A stretch of DNA of 64,000 nt from a bacterium (GTDB lineage Bacteria > Myxococcota_A > Bradymonadia > UBA7976 > UBA1532), in NCBI GenBank assembly GCA_030427205.1, contig JAUHXC010000015.1:62001-126000 (forward strand). Direction: 5' to 3'. Shown piece after piece: positions 55,717-64,000 of the stretch. Each line of letters starts with the position of its first letter. Within the stretch, counting starts at the first letter, position 1. Position numbers and translations under genes: made by a program. The notes under the pieces are model-generated. The model was not told the DNA's origin. It worked only from the letters and a program-made list of their open reading frames with translations, and ran no database searches.

Positions 55717-58700
55717 TCAGAGCGGCTGCGCCTGACTGAACAGCTGGCAGTTCCCGATACGCACGCAGAGGTTGGTGTCCGGATCGCGGTCGGGGCAGAT
55801 GGTATTGCCGTCGGTGTCGGCCTGTCCGGCGGCGATGGCCTGCACGTCGGGGCTGATGCTGGCCCAGATCGTGCCGCAGAGGTTGGCCCCGGCGAGGTTG
55901 ACGTCCGGGTTGGCCCCGGGCAGGCCGACCGCGTCGCCGAGGTCGGTGCCGATCATCTGCACGTTCTCCCGCAGCGCGAGGCCCGAGAGGTTGACGCTGC
56001 GCATGACCGCGTCGTTGAAGGTGCCCCGGCGCATGGTGGCCGCGACCAGGTTGGCCCGGCTGAAGTCGGCGCTGGTGCCGTTGACGTCGACGAGCTGCGC
56101 GTCGCGCAGGGTCGCGCCGGTCAGATCGGCGCCGACGAGCACGGTGTCGTCGAATTGCGCGCCGCGCATGATCGCGCCGGCCATGGTCGCGCGGGAGAGA
56201 TCGGCGTCGGCCAGCCGGGCCCCGACCATGGCCGAGCCGCTGAGGTCGGCCCCTTCGAGGTCGGCGCCTTCGAGGATGACGCCGTCCATGTTGACCTCGG
56301 TCAGATCGACGTTGCGCAGGTCGGCGTCGCTCAGGTTCGCGTTGCGCAGGTCGGCGCCGCGCAGGTCGAAGTTGGCCATGCGCGCGCCGGCGAGCTGCAC
56401 CCCGACCAGATCGGTCTCGGCGAGGCTGCTGTCGACGAGCTGCACGTCGGAGATGCCGCGCAGGCCGCGCAGGCGGGCGCCGGCGAGCTGCACCGACTCG
56501 ATGCGGGCGAAGCGGATGGTGGTGACCCGGTCGAGGTTGGCCCCGCGCAGGTCGACGTCGGTCAGCCGGGCGCAGAACAGGCTGCGGTCGTTGGCCGCGT
56601 CGGTGATGCTGTCGACGAGGGTCTCCTGGGCGTAGAGCCCGACGCCGTTGCGGCCGAGGGTCAGCCACGGCTGGGCGTTGCGGGCGGTGGCGGCGGTGAT
56701 GTCGGCCCCTTCGAAGCGCGCCCGGCAGTAGTCGGCCTCGCGCAGGTTGGCCCCGCGCAGCGTCGCCCCGCGCAGGTCGGCCTCGACGAGCAGCGCGGTG
56801 GCCCCGCCGGCGCCGACGTCGCCGGTCAGCCGCGCCATGCGCAGGTCGGCGCGGGTCAGGTCGGCGTTGCCCAGCCCGGCGTTCGACAGATCGGCGCCGG
56901 TCAGGATCACCTCCCGCAGCGAGGCGGTGCTCAGGTCGGCGCCGACGAAGAGCGTCTGCCGGGCGGTGGCCCCGCCGAAGCGGGCCTGGCGCAGCGCCGC
57001 GTTGGAGAAGTCGGCCCCGTCGAGCGTCGCCCCGCGCAGGTCGGCGCCGTTGAGCGCGGCCCCGCGCAGGCTGGCGCCCTGCAGCGTCAGGAAGCCCGCG
57101 CCGACCGCGGTGACGAGGTTGGCCTGACGGTAGACGCCGTCGGCGCCGAGGCCGGCGACGACCCACGGGGGCAGCTCGCCGATGACCGCCGAGAAGTCGA
57201 CCCCGTCGAGGCGGGCCCGGGCCATGGTGGCGTCGGTCAGGTCGGCCCCGGCCAGGTCCGCTCCGCGCAGATCGGCGTTGCTCAGGTCGACGCCGACGGC
57301 GGGCACGCCGCGCAGGTCGGCGCCCGCGAGGTTCGCGCCGGCCAGGTTGCGCCCGCTGAGATCGTAGCCCCGCAGATCGGCGTTGCGCAGGTCGGCCCCC
57401 TGCCCCAGCGCCGGCGGGTTGCCCCAGATGAAGCAGTTGGGCAGCGAGGCGGGGGTATCGGTGCAGCTGCCGTCCGGGTTGCGCCGGGGGCAGACGGTGG
57501 TCGGCGACAAGGTCACCCGCGGCCACTGCGCCGGCGGGTTGAGCTCGCCAAAGCCCGCGCCGCACAGATCGGCGCCGGAGAGGTTCATGCCCTCGACCTG
57601 CGCCGGCCGCTCGCTGAGGTCGCGCAGCACCGCCCGCGAGAGGTTCGCCCCGCGGAAGTCGGCGCCGCCCACCGACGCCCCGGTCAGATCGGCCTCGATC
57701 AGCGACGTGGGCGCCAGATCGGCGCCGCTGAGGTCGGTGAACGACAGGTCGGCCCGGTCGAGCACCGCCCCGGTCAGGTCGGCGTCGGCCAGAGTCGCGC
57801 GGGCCAGATCGGCGCCGGTCAGCAGCACGGGCGAGGCGCCACCGGTCAGCTCGGCCCCGGTCAGGTCGGCCTCGGTCAGCACCGCCCCGGTCAGATCGCT
57901 GCCCGGGGTGCGCACGCCGACGAGCGCGGCGCGGGTCAGATCGGCCCCGGCCATGCTGGCGCTGGTCAACAGCGCCGTATTGAGCCGGGCGCCGACCAGG
58001 CGGGCGCCGGTGAGGTCGACCCGCGGCGCCTGCACGCGGCTGAGGTCGGCCCCGGTCAGGTCGGCGCCGGGGAAGGCCAGATCGTCGATGCGCGCGCCGG
58101 GCATGCGCGCGCCGATCAGGTTCACCTCGTCGAGCAGGATGCCGCGCAGGTCGCCCGCGCCGAAGTTCGCCGCGGCCGCGTCGACCCGGCGCAGCAGCGC
58201 GCGATCCCAGGCGAGCACCGCCTGCATCGGCGCCCCGGAGAGGTCGGCGTCGATCACCCGGCCGCAGGTCATGTCGTCGACCAGGGCCCCCTCGCCGCGC
58301 AGCGCCGCGACGAGGTCGGCCTGGCGGTAGAGCCCGTCGTCCCCCACCCCGGCCTCGACCCAGCCCAGCGCCGGGTTGAGCCGGGCGCCGGCCACCACGG
58401 CCTCTTCGAAGTCGGCTCGGCAGTAGTCGGTATTGCGCAGGTCGGCCTGGCTCAGATCGGCGCCCTGCAGGTCGGCCTCGATCATGAGCGTCAGGTTGTT
58501 GGCCTGGCCGACCACACCGAGGATCGTCGCCGCCCGCAGGTCGGCCCCGCTGAAGTCGGCGCCCTCGAGGTTCGCGTTGAGCTGCGCCAGCCCGATGCGG
58601 GCCCCCTGCAGGTTCGTGCCGCGCAGCCGCGCGAGCTGCAGCGACGCCCCGGTGAGGTCGGTCCCGCTGAAGACGGCGCTGTCGAGCACGGTCGAGCGCA

Positions 58701-61700
58701 GGTTCACGCCGCCCATCAGCGCGTCTGTGAAGTCGGCGCCGGCCAGACGCGCGCTGCGCAGATCGTCACCGGCGCCGAAGCGCGCGCGCACGAGCACAGC
58801 GCCGCGCAGGTCGATGCCGCCGAAGATGGCCCCGGCCAGCGTCGCGCCGGTGAAGTCGACCCCCCGGGCGTCGAGCCCGCCGAGGTCGGTGCCGTTGCCC
58901 TCGACGCCGAAGCGGGCCAGCGCGAAGTCGGCGCCGGTCACCGCCGCCGGCTCGCAGTCCGGGCGGGCGTCGACCGGGTTGCAGCCGATGACCGCGCCGG
59001 CAAGCCGGGCGCGGGTGAAGACGGTCTCGCGCAGGCTCGAGCCGCGCAGGTTGACCAGCGCGGCCCGGGTATCGACGAAGGTGGCCGTATCGAGGGTCGT
59101 ATTGCGCATGTCGACGCCGCGCATCGCCGCCCGGTCGAAGGTGAAGCCGGTCAGGTCGATGCCGGCGAGGCTGCGCTGCTCGAGGAAGGCCCCCGAGAGA
59201 TCCTGGATCCGCCCGTCGCGGATCGCGGTGACGAGCGCCTCGACGCGGTAGATGCCCGCCGCGTCGAGCCCGAGGCGCACCCAGTCGGGCAGCGGACTCT
59301 CGACCCGGGAGAAGTCGGCGCCTTCGAGCCGGGCCCGGTCGAGGCGGGCGCCGGTCAGGTCGGCGTTGCCCAGGCGAGCGCCGGTCAGATCGGCCTCGAT
59401 CAGCGTCGCGCTGGCGAACGAGGCCCGGTCGAAGTTGGCCCCGCTGAGGTCGGCGCCGGTCAGGTCGCGGCCGGCCATGTTCAGGCCCTGGGTATCTTCG
59501 CGGTCCGACAGATCGGTGCCCGGCACGAGCAGGATCGGCTCACCGAAGAGGCGGCAGTTGGGCACCTCGGCGGCGGTCAGCGGGCACTCCCCCGACTCGT
59601 CCTTGAACGGGCAGATGGTCTCGTCGCTGGCCACGAAGGCGAAGGTCTCCGGGTCGTTGAGCTGGCCCCATTGCACCCCGCACAGGTTGGCCCCGCTGAG
59701 GTCGGCGGCGAGCACCGTCGCCGGCAGGCCGCGGGCGTCGGTGAGGATCGCGCTGCGCAGGTCGGCCCCGTCGAAGCGGGCCTGGTTGAGGCTGGCCTGA
59801 TCCAGGGTCGCGCTGCCCATCGCCGCCTGGCTGAAGAGCGTCTGCAGCAATCGGGCGCCGGTCAGGATCGCGCCGGTCAGCTCGGCGGCGGTGAAGTCGG
59901 CCCGGCTCAGGTCGGCCCCGGCCATGAAGGCGTCGACGGCGCTGGCCTCGGGCGCGAGGGCGTCGGTCAGGTCGGCCCCGCCCATAAGCGCCTGGTTGAG
60001 CACCACCCGCTGCATGCGGGCCCCGACCAGCGAGATGCCGCTCATCTCGGCCTGCCCGAAGCGGGCGTCGGTCAAGATGGCGCCGTCGGCGACGACCCCG
60101 CGCAGGTTGGCCTCGGTGAAGCGGGCGCCGGTCAGGTCGACCCCCGGCTCGATGGTCACCCCGGTCAGGTCGGCCATCACGAAGATGGCCCCGCGCAGGT
60201 TGGCCCCGGCGGCGATGGTGGTGCCCTCGAGGTTGGCCTCGACGAAGATCGCGCCCGGCGCGTCGCCGAGGATGACGTTGCGCAGGGTCGCGCCGGTGAG
60301 GTTGGCCCGGTCGAGGTTGCGCTCGCTGAGGTCGGTGCCCTCGGGCAGCGTCAGCCCCGACAGGTCGACGAAGGGCGCGAAGTCGGGCAGCCCGAAGAGC
60401 CGGCAGCTCAGGATCTCGCCCGTATTGGCCGTCTGGGCCGTCGTGGTGCAGACGTTGCTCTCGTTCTTGGGCGGGCAGACCGTCGCCGGGGTGAAGACCG
60501 CGCCCGCCCAGTTGGCCGGGTCGTCGTACTCGCCCCACTGCACGCCGCACAGGTTGGCCCCCGACAGGTTGATGCCCAGGAAGACGTCGGGCCGGCCGGT
60601 GGAGTCGGTGAAGTCGGCGTTGGTCAGGTCGGTATCGCGGAAGATCACCCCCGAGAGCCCCGCCCCGCCGATGTTGGCCCCGACCATGTCGGCGCCGGTG
60701 AAGTCGGTGAAGATCATCGCCGCGCTGGCGAAGTTGGCCCCCGACAGCGTCGCGTCGTCGAAGAGGGTCCGGGTGAGCCCGGCCTGCCCGAAGCCGGCCC
60801 CCGGCAGGTTCACCCGCGAGGCCCGCGCGTCTTCGAGCAGCGCCCCGCCGAAGTTGGCCCCGCGGCCCGACATCTGGGTCATGTTGGCCCGCAGCAGCAC
60901 CGCCCCGCTGAAGTTGGCGTTGTCGACGACGGTGTCGTTGATGCGGGTATCGGTGAGCACCGCCCCGCTGAAGACCGCGTTGTTGAGGTCGAGCCGGGCG
61001 AAGTCGCTGTCGCCGAGGCGGGCGTTGGTGAAGTCGGGCCGGTCGAGCTGCGCGTTGGCGAAGCTGGCGCCGGTGATGATCGAGCCGGTCCACGCGGTGC
61101 CCGAGGCGTTGGTCCGCGAGAAGGTCGCGCCGGCCATCTCGACCTGATCGAAGGCCACGTCGAGCAGCAGGGTGCGCGAGAAGTCGGCCTGGGGCATCCG
61201 GGTGGTATTGCCGTCTTCGGTCACGCCGAAGGTCACCTTCTCGAGCCGGGCGCGGGTGAAGCGGGTGCCCGGCTGCAGGGTCGCGCCGAGCAGCTCGGCC
61301 TCCGTCAGCCGCACGCAGGTCAGATCCCGCGGCGGCTCGACCCCTTGCAGCACGTCGAGCAGGTTGGCCTGCTTCCAGGTGTTCTCGCCGTCCCGGCCCG
61401 GCTCGAGCCAGGGCATCGACGGGTTCTCGATGACGTTCTCGAGCACCGCGCCTTCGAAGTCGGCCCGGCAGTAATCGGTGAACTCCAGCGACGTGCCCAC
61501 CAGCCGCGCCTGGGCCAGGCTGGCGCTGACGAGGCGCGCGGGGCGGAGCTCGGAGTCGATGTCGCCGATGATCGTCGAGCTGAGGAAGCTCGCCTCTTCG
61601 CCGTCGACCCCGGCCAGGGTGGTCTGATCGAGCCAGGCCCGGGCGAAGTCGGCGCGGGTCAGGTTGGCGCCGGTGAAGTCGACCCCGGTCAGATCGGCCC

Positions 61701-64000
61701 CGTCGAAGCGGTTCTCGGTGAGGTCGCGATTGGTCAGGATCGAGTTCTGGATGCGCGCGTTGGAGAAGATCGCGCCGGTGACCCGGGCCTGGGAGAAGTC
61801 GATGCTCGGGCCCGCCACGTCGATGAACTGCGCGCCGCGGATGTCGGCCGGGCCGAAGGCGACCCGGGTCAGCTGGGCGCCGCCGAACGACAGGCCGCGC
61901 AGGTCGACGTTCCACAGGTCGGTGGGGCGGGTGGCGAGAGGCCGCATGTCGACCCCGGAGAAGTTGGCCGCCCGGGCCCGCGCCGGCACGCAGTCCCGGG
62001 AGGCGGTGCGCTCGCCCATCAGCTCGACGACGTCGCAGCAGCCGATGAGCACCCCGCGCATGTCGGCGTTGGTGAAGTCGCTGCGCTCGATGAACGCCCC
62101 GCGGAAGTTGGTGCCCTGCAGCCGGGCGCCGATGAGGCTCGCCCCCGAGAGCTGCCCGCCCTGCAGATCCTGGCCGCTGAGATCGGCGCCGGCCATGACC
62201 GCGTCGTTGAGCACCGTCGACGCGTCGAGCCGGGCCCGGCGCAGGTCGGCCCCCGAGAGATCGGCCGCGCTCATGTCGGCGCCCGACAGCTCGGTCTCGT
62301 CGAAGACCGCGTTGGCCGCCGAGGCCCCCGACATGTCGGCGCCGCTCAGGTTCGTGCCCGACAGATCGGCGTTGTTCATCGTCGCCTCGGCCATCTCGGC
62401 CCCGGCGAGGTCGGCGTTGCGCACCGACGCGTCGGTCAGGTCGGCCCCCTGCATCTGCGCCACCGGCGGCGGGTTGCGCGGCGTGCACGCGCCGCCGTCG
62501 GCGCACGGGTGCTCGCCGTCACAGCCCCGCCCGTCGCCGCACGAGCCCTCGCCGACGAAGGTGCCGTCGAGGTTGGCCCCCTGCATGTTCGCGCCCTGCA
62601 TCGCCGCGTCGGAGAGGTTGGCGCCGGTCATGTCGGCCCCGGCGAGGTTCGCCCCCTGGTCGTTGGCCTCGTCGTAGAAGTCGGCGCCGCTGAGGTCGGC
62701 CCCGGCCATGTTGGCGTTCTCCAGATCGGCGCCCGCCGCCGCCGCTCCGGCCAGGTTGGCGTTGCTCAGATCGGCCTCGCGGGCCGTCGCCCCCTGCAGA
62801 TCGGCCCCGGCCAGGTTGGCGTTGGACATGTCGGCCCCGTCGAGCTGCGCCCCGGCGAGCTGGGCGTCCTCGAGGTTGGCCCGGCTCATGTTGGCCCCGG
62901 CCATGTTGGCGCCTTCGGCCTGCGCCTCCTGCATGCGCGCGCCCTCGAGGTTGGCCCCCTCGAGGTTCGCCCCCGACATATCGGTGCCGTTCATATTGGC
63001 CCCGGCCAGGTTCGCCTGGGCCAGATCCTGCCCCGCCAGGTTCTGGTTGCGCAGATCCGACCCGGCCAGGTTGGCGCCCTGCAGATCGTTGAAGCCCATC
63101 TCGCGCACCGCGCGGGCGAGGTTGGCCGCCTCGGCCCGGCCATCGGGGCCGATCGACGCCTGGACCCACGGCGGCAGATCGCCTTCGACCCCGCGCATCT
63201 CGGCGTCTTCGATGTTGGCCCCGGCGAGGATGGCCCCGTCGAGGTTGGCGTTGTTGAGGATCGCCCGGCTGAGATCGGCGCCGCTGAGGTCGGCGTTGAC
63301 CAGGTTGGCCCCCTGCAGATCGGCCCCCTGCAGGTTGACCCCCTGCAGGTTGGCCCCCGACAGCACCGCGTCGCGCAGCGTCGCCCCGTTGAGCGAGGCG
63401 CCGGTCAGGATCGCCTTGCGCAGGTTGGCCCCCTCGAGGGTCGAGCGGGTCAGGATCGCGTCGGTGAAGTCGGTGCCGGCGAAGAGCCCGTCGGTCAGAT
63501 CGGCCCCGGCGAGGTTGGCCCCGACGAGGTTGCCGAGCGACATGTCGAGGCCGATGAGCACCATGCCGGCATAGACCACGCCGGGCAGCTGGGCGCCGGG
63601 CCCGAACATGCCCGAGCTGGTCGCGTCGAAGTCATCGGAGAAGAAGGTATTGCGGTCGTACACCGCGCCGGTCAGGTCGAAGCCGCTCAGCGCCGCCTGC
63701 GGCAGCTCGATGCTGCGCAGATCGATGCAGCCGCACGGATCGTCGTGCCCCGGCTGCTCGCAGCCGTCGATGAGGTTGTCGCTGTGGCACAGCTCGCACA
63801 GCCCGGAGACGCTCTTGAACGGCGGGTTGCAGACGCACTGCAGCTGCGCCCGATCGCAGGTGGAGTTGGGCGGGCACGACTGCCCGTCGCAGCCGACCCG
63901 CGAGCAGACCTGCACCTCGGCGCCGTCGATGGTCTGCGCGGCCCAGCAGGTGGTCCCGTCGGCGCACGAGTCGCCGAGGAAGCGGCACTCGAGCGCGCAG
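55717..64000 (-). CDS. Giant pentapeptide-repeat surface protein, N-terminal end outside the window
   Basis: The frame is open from the right edge of the window to the stop at 55717, giving at least 2,760 residues; the true start is not visible. The N-terminal visible part (about 63750-64000) is Cys-rich and EGF-like (CRFLGDSCADGTTC, CPPNSTCDRAQLQCVCNPPF). Almost all the rest consists of pentapeptide repeats A(D/N)LxG, for example DLSGANLCG and GADLTGAVL, which fold as a right-handed quadrilateral beta-helix. The helix is broken by three kinds of recurring cassette: LPxWVxxGLxxDGxY, DYCRAxFExA and LCGxxWG...CP...C.LFG. Probably exported, perhaps disulfide-stapled. Function unknown. Confidence 0.85.
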   Translation of the reverse strand, partial: CALECRFLGDSCADGTTCWAAQTIDGAEVQVCSRVGCDGQSCPPNSTCDRAQLQCVCNPPFKSVSGLCELCHSDNLIDGCEQPGHDDPCGCIDLRSIELPQAALSGFDLTGAVYDRNTFFSDDFDATSSGMFGPGAQLPGVVYAGMVLIGLDMSLGNLVGANLAGADLTDGLFAGTDFTDAILTRSTLEGANLRKAILTGASLNGATLRDAVLSGANLQGVNLQGADLQGANLVNADLSGADLSRAILNNANLDGAILAGANIEDAEMRGVEGDLPPWVQASIGPDGRAEAANLARAVREMGFNDLQGANLAGSDLRNQNLAGQDLAQANLAGANMNGTDMSGANLEGANLEGARMQEAQAEGANMAGANMSRANLEDAQLAGAQLDGADMSNANLAGADLQGATAREADLSNANLAGAAAAGADLENANMAGADLSGADFYDEANDQGANLAGADMTGANLSDAAMQGANMQGANLDGTFVGEGSCGDGRGCDGEHPCADGGACTPRNPPPVAQMQGADLTDASVRNADLAGAEMAEATMNNADLSGTNLSGADMSGASAANAVFDETELSGADMSAADLSGADLRRARLDASTVLNDAVMAGADLSGQDLQGGQLSGASLIGARLQGTNFRGAFIERSDFTNADMRGVLIGCCDVVELMGERTASRDCVPARARAANFSGVDMRPLATRPTDLWNVDLRGLSFGGAQLTRVAFGPADIRGAQFIDVAGPSIDFSQARVTGAIFSNARIQNSILTNRDLTENRFDGADLTGVDFTGANLTRADFARAWLDQTTLAGVDGEEASFLSSTIIGDIDSELRPARLVSASLAQARLVGTSLEFTDYCRADFEGAVLENVIENPSMPWLEPGRDGENTWKQANLLDVLQGVEPPRDLTCVRLTEAELLGATLQPGTRFTRARLEKVTFGVTEDGNTTRMPQADFSRTLLLDVAFDQVEMAGATFSRTNASGTAWTGSIITGASFANAQLDRPDFTNARLGDSDFARLDLNNAVFSGAVLTDTRINDTVVDNANFSGAVLLRANMTQMSGRGANFGGALLEDARASRVNLPGAGFGQAGLTRTLFDDATLSGANFASAAMIFTDFTGADMVGANIGGAGLSGVIFRDTDLTNADFTDSTGRPDVFLGINLSGANLCGVQWGEYDDPANWAGAVFTPATVCPPKNESNVCTTTAQTANTGEILSCRLFGLPDFAPFVDLSGLTLPEGTDLSERNLDRANLTGATLRNVILGDAPGAIFVEANLEGTTIAAGANLRGAIFVMADLTGVTIEPGVDLTGARFTEANLRGVVADGAILTDARFGQAEMSGISLVGARMQRVVLNQALMGGADLTDALAPEASAVDAFMAGADLSRADFTAAELTGAILTGARLLQTLFSQAAMGSATLDQASLNQARFDGADLRSAILTDARGLPATVLAADLSGANLCGVQWGQLNDPETFAFVASDETICPFKDESGECPLTAAEVPNCRLFGEPILLVPGTDLSDREDTQGLNMAGRDLTGADLSGANFDRASFASATLIEADLTGARLGNADLTGARLDRARLEGADFSRVESPLPDWVRLGLDAAGIYRVEALVTAIRDGRIQDLSGAFLEQRSLAGIDLTGFTFDRAAMRGVDMRNTTLDTATFVDTRAALVNLRGSSLRETVFTRARLAGAVIGCNPVDARPDCEPAAVTGADFALARFGVEGNGTDLGGLDARGVDFTGATLAGAIFGGIDLRGAVLVRARFGAGDDLRSARLAGADFTDALMGGVNLRSTVLDSAVFSGTDLTGASLQLARLRGTNLQGARIGLAQLNANLEGADFSGADLRAATILGVVGQANNLTLMIEADLQGADLSQADLRNTDYCRADFEEAVVAGARLNPALGWVEAGVGDDGLYRQADLVAALRGEGALVDDMTCGRVIDADLSGAPMQAVLAWDRALLRRVDAAAANFGAGDLRGILLDEVNLIGARMPGARIDDLAFPGADLTGADLSRVQAPRVDLTGARLVGARLNTALLTSASMAGADLTRAALVGVRTPGSDLTGAVLTEADLTGAELTGGASPVLLTGADLARATLADADLTGAVLDRADLSFTDLSGADLAPTSLIEADLTGASVGGADFRGANLSRAVLRDLSERPAQVEGMNLSGADLCGAGFGELNPPAQWPRVTLSPTTVCPRRNPDGSCTDTPASLPNCFIWGNPPALGQGADLRNADLRGYDLSGRNLAGANLAGADLRGVPAVGVDLSNADLRGADLAGADLTDATMARARLDGVDFSAVIGELPPWVVAGLGADGVYRQANLVTAVGAGFLTLQGASLRGAALNGADLRGATLDGADFSNAALRQARFGGATARQTLFVGADLSTASLREVILTGADLSNAGLGNADLTRADLRMARLTGDVGAGGATALLVEADLRGATLRGANLREADYCRARFEGADITAATARNAQPWLTLGRNGVGLYAQETLVDSITDAANDRSLFCARLTDVDLRGANLDRVTTIRFARIESVQLAGARLRGLRGISDVQLVDSSLAETDLVGVQLAGARMANFDLRGADLRNANLSDADLRNVDLTEVNMDGVILEGADLEGADLSGSAMVGARLADADLSRATMAGAIMRGAQFDDTVLVGADLTGATLRDAQLVDVNGTSADFSRANLVAATMRRGTFNDAVMRSVNLSGLALRENVQMIGTDLGDAVGLPGANPDVNLAGANLCGTIWASISPDVQAIAAGQADTDGNTICPDRDPDTNLCVRIGNCQLFSQAQPL
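55900..63680 (-). repeat. Pentapeptide-repeat tract with higher-order modules
   Basis: Units of five codons repeat with little interruption over about 7.8 kb. Larger modules recur: W-cassettes near 63170, 59285 and 57165; CRAxF cassettes near 61467, 58430 and 56725; LCG cassettes near 60550, 59680, 57570 and 55880. So three long modules and one short one can be seen. Confidence 0.8.

Noticed and set aside
59540-62506. Second minus-strand frame of about 990 codons inside the pentapeptide gene
   Set aside because: It is Arg-rich and repetitive, a shifted reading of the pentapeptide codons.

Overview
This is a very G+C-rich, gene-dense bacterial window. The gene order pilB-pilT-pilC-pilS-pilR-pilA, together with MopE-like DDDCDG repeats, FGE-sulfatase domains, kinase-ATPase fusions, 'DVWTVG' propeller lipoproteins and Asp-rich lipoprotein linkers, points to Myxococcota or a close deltaproteobacterial relative. 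No rRNA, tRNA, CRISPR array, insertion sequence or phage gene was seen. The msrP fragment at the left edge and the giant pentapeptide-repeat gene at the right edge both run out of the window.

Layout. 1-4.4 kb: end of msrP, a glutathionyl-hydroquinone reductase, an OmpR-type response regulator with its kinase, and a small outer-membrane protein. 4.7-8.1 kb: a two-gene operon of a propeller lipoprotein and a lipoprotein with two tandem di-haem oxidoreductase (DUF1111) domains. 8.3-10.2 kb: a type IV pilin behind a sigma-54 promoter, followed by a degenerate receiver protein, and a beta-barrel protein. 10.3-12.2 kb: ribF-aroE. 12.2-21.2 kb: the type IV pilus locus pilB, pilT, pilC, pilS, pilR and two pilins; the first pilin has a near-perfect sigma-54 promoter and the second is followed by a strong terminator. 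21.2-28.3 kb: a TPR-like membrane protein, a sugar-nucleotide epimerase, a Cys-rich lipoprotein, lpxB and a Gfo/Idh/MocA oxidoreductase. 28.5-32.1 kb: a Ser/Thr kinase-ATPase-TPR protein.

32.2-42.3 kb is the most interesting part: a microviridin-type graspetide (ester/amide-cyclised RiPP) locus. Two near-identical 66-residue precursors have the PFFARFL leader motif and, unusually, two tandem core motifs each (TxKxPSDxDEx twice). They lie upstream of three translationally coupled ATP-grasp ligase genes. Divergent from them are an HlyD-type adaptor, a C39-peptidase ABC transporter and a second ABC transporter that ends just after its H-loop.

42.3-46 kb: an eCIS-associated DUF4157 toxin-like protein, an ArsR-DUF2087 regulator with a 36-bp nested palindromic operator over its promoter, a methyltransferase and an MBL-like protein. 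46-50.1 kb: two paralogous membrane proteins that join a CHAT (caspase-like) protease domain to MopE-like repeats and an FGE-sulfatase domain. 50.1-55.7 kb: a YncE-propeller/phosphoesterase lipoprotein, a short-chain dehydrogenase and a hybrid histidine kinase. 55.7-64 kb: one gene for a pentapeptide-repeat protein of more than 2,750 residues with three recurrent kinds of interrupting cassette.

Several genes (ribF, the first CHAT gene, probably the kinase gene and perhaps the second CHAT gene) have a -10 box 6-9 nt from the start codon and no Shine-Dalgarno sequence, so leaderless transcripts are likely. Others have clear GGAGG-type ribosome binding sites. All function calls rest on motif recognition by eye; no database search was run.
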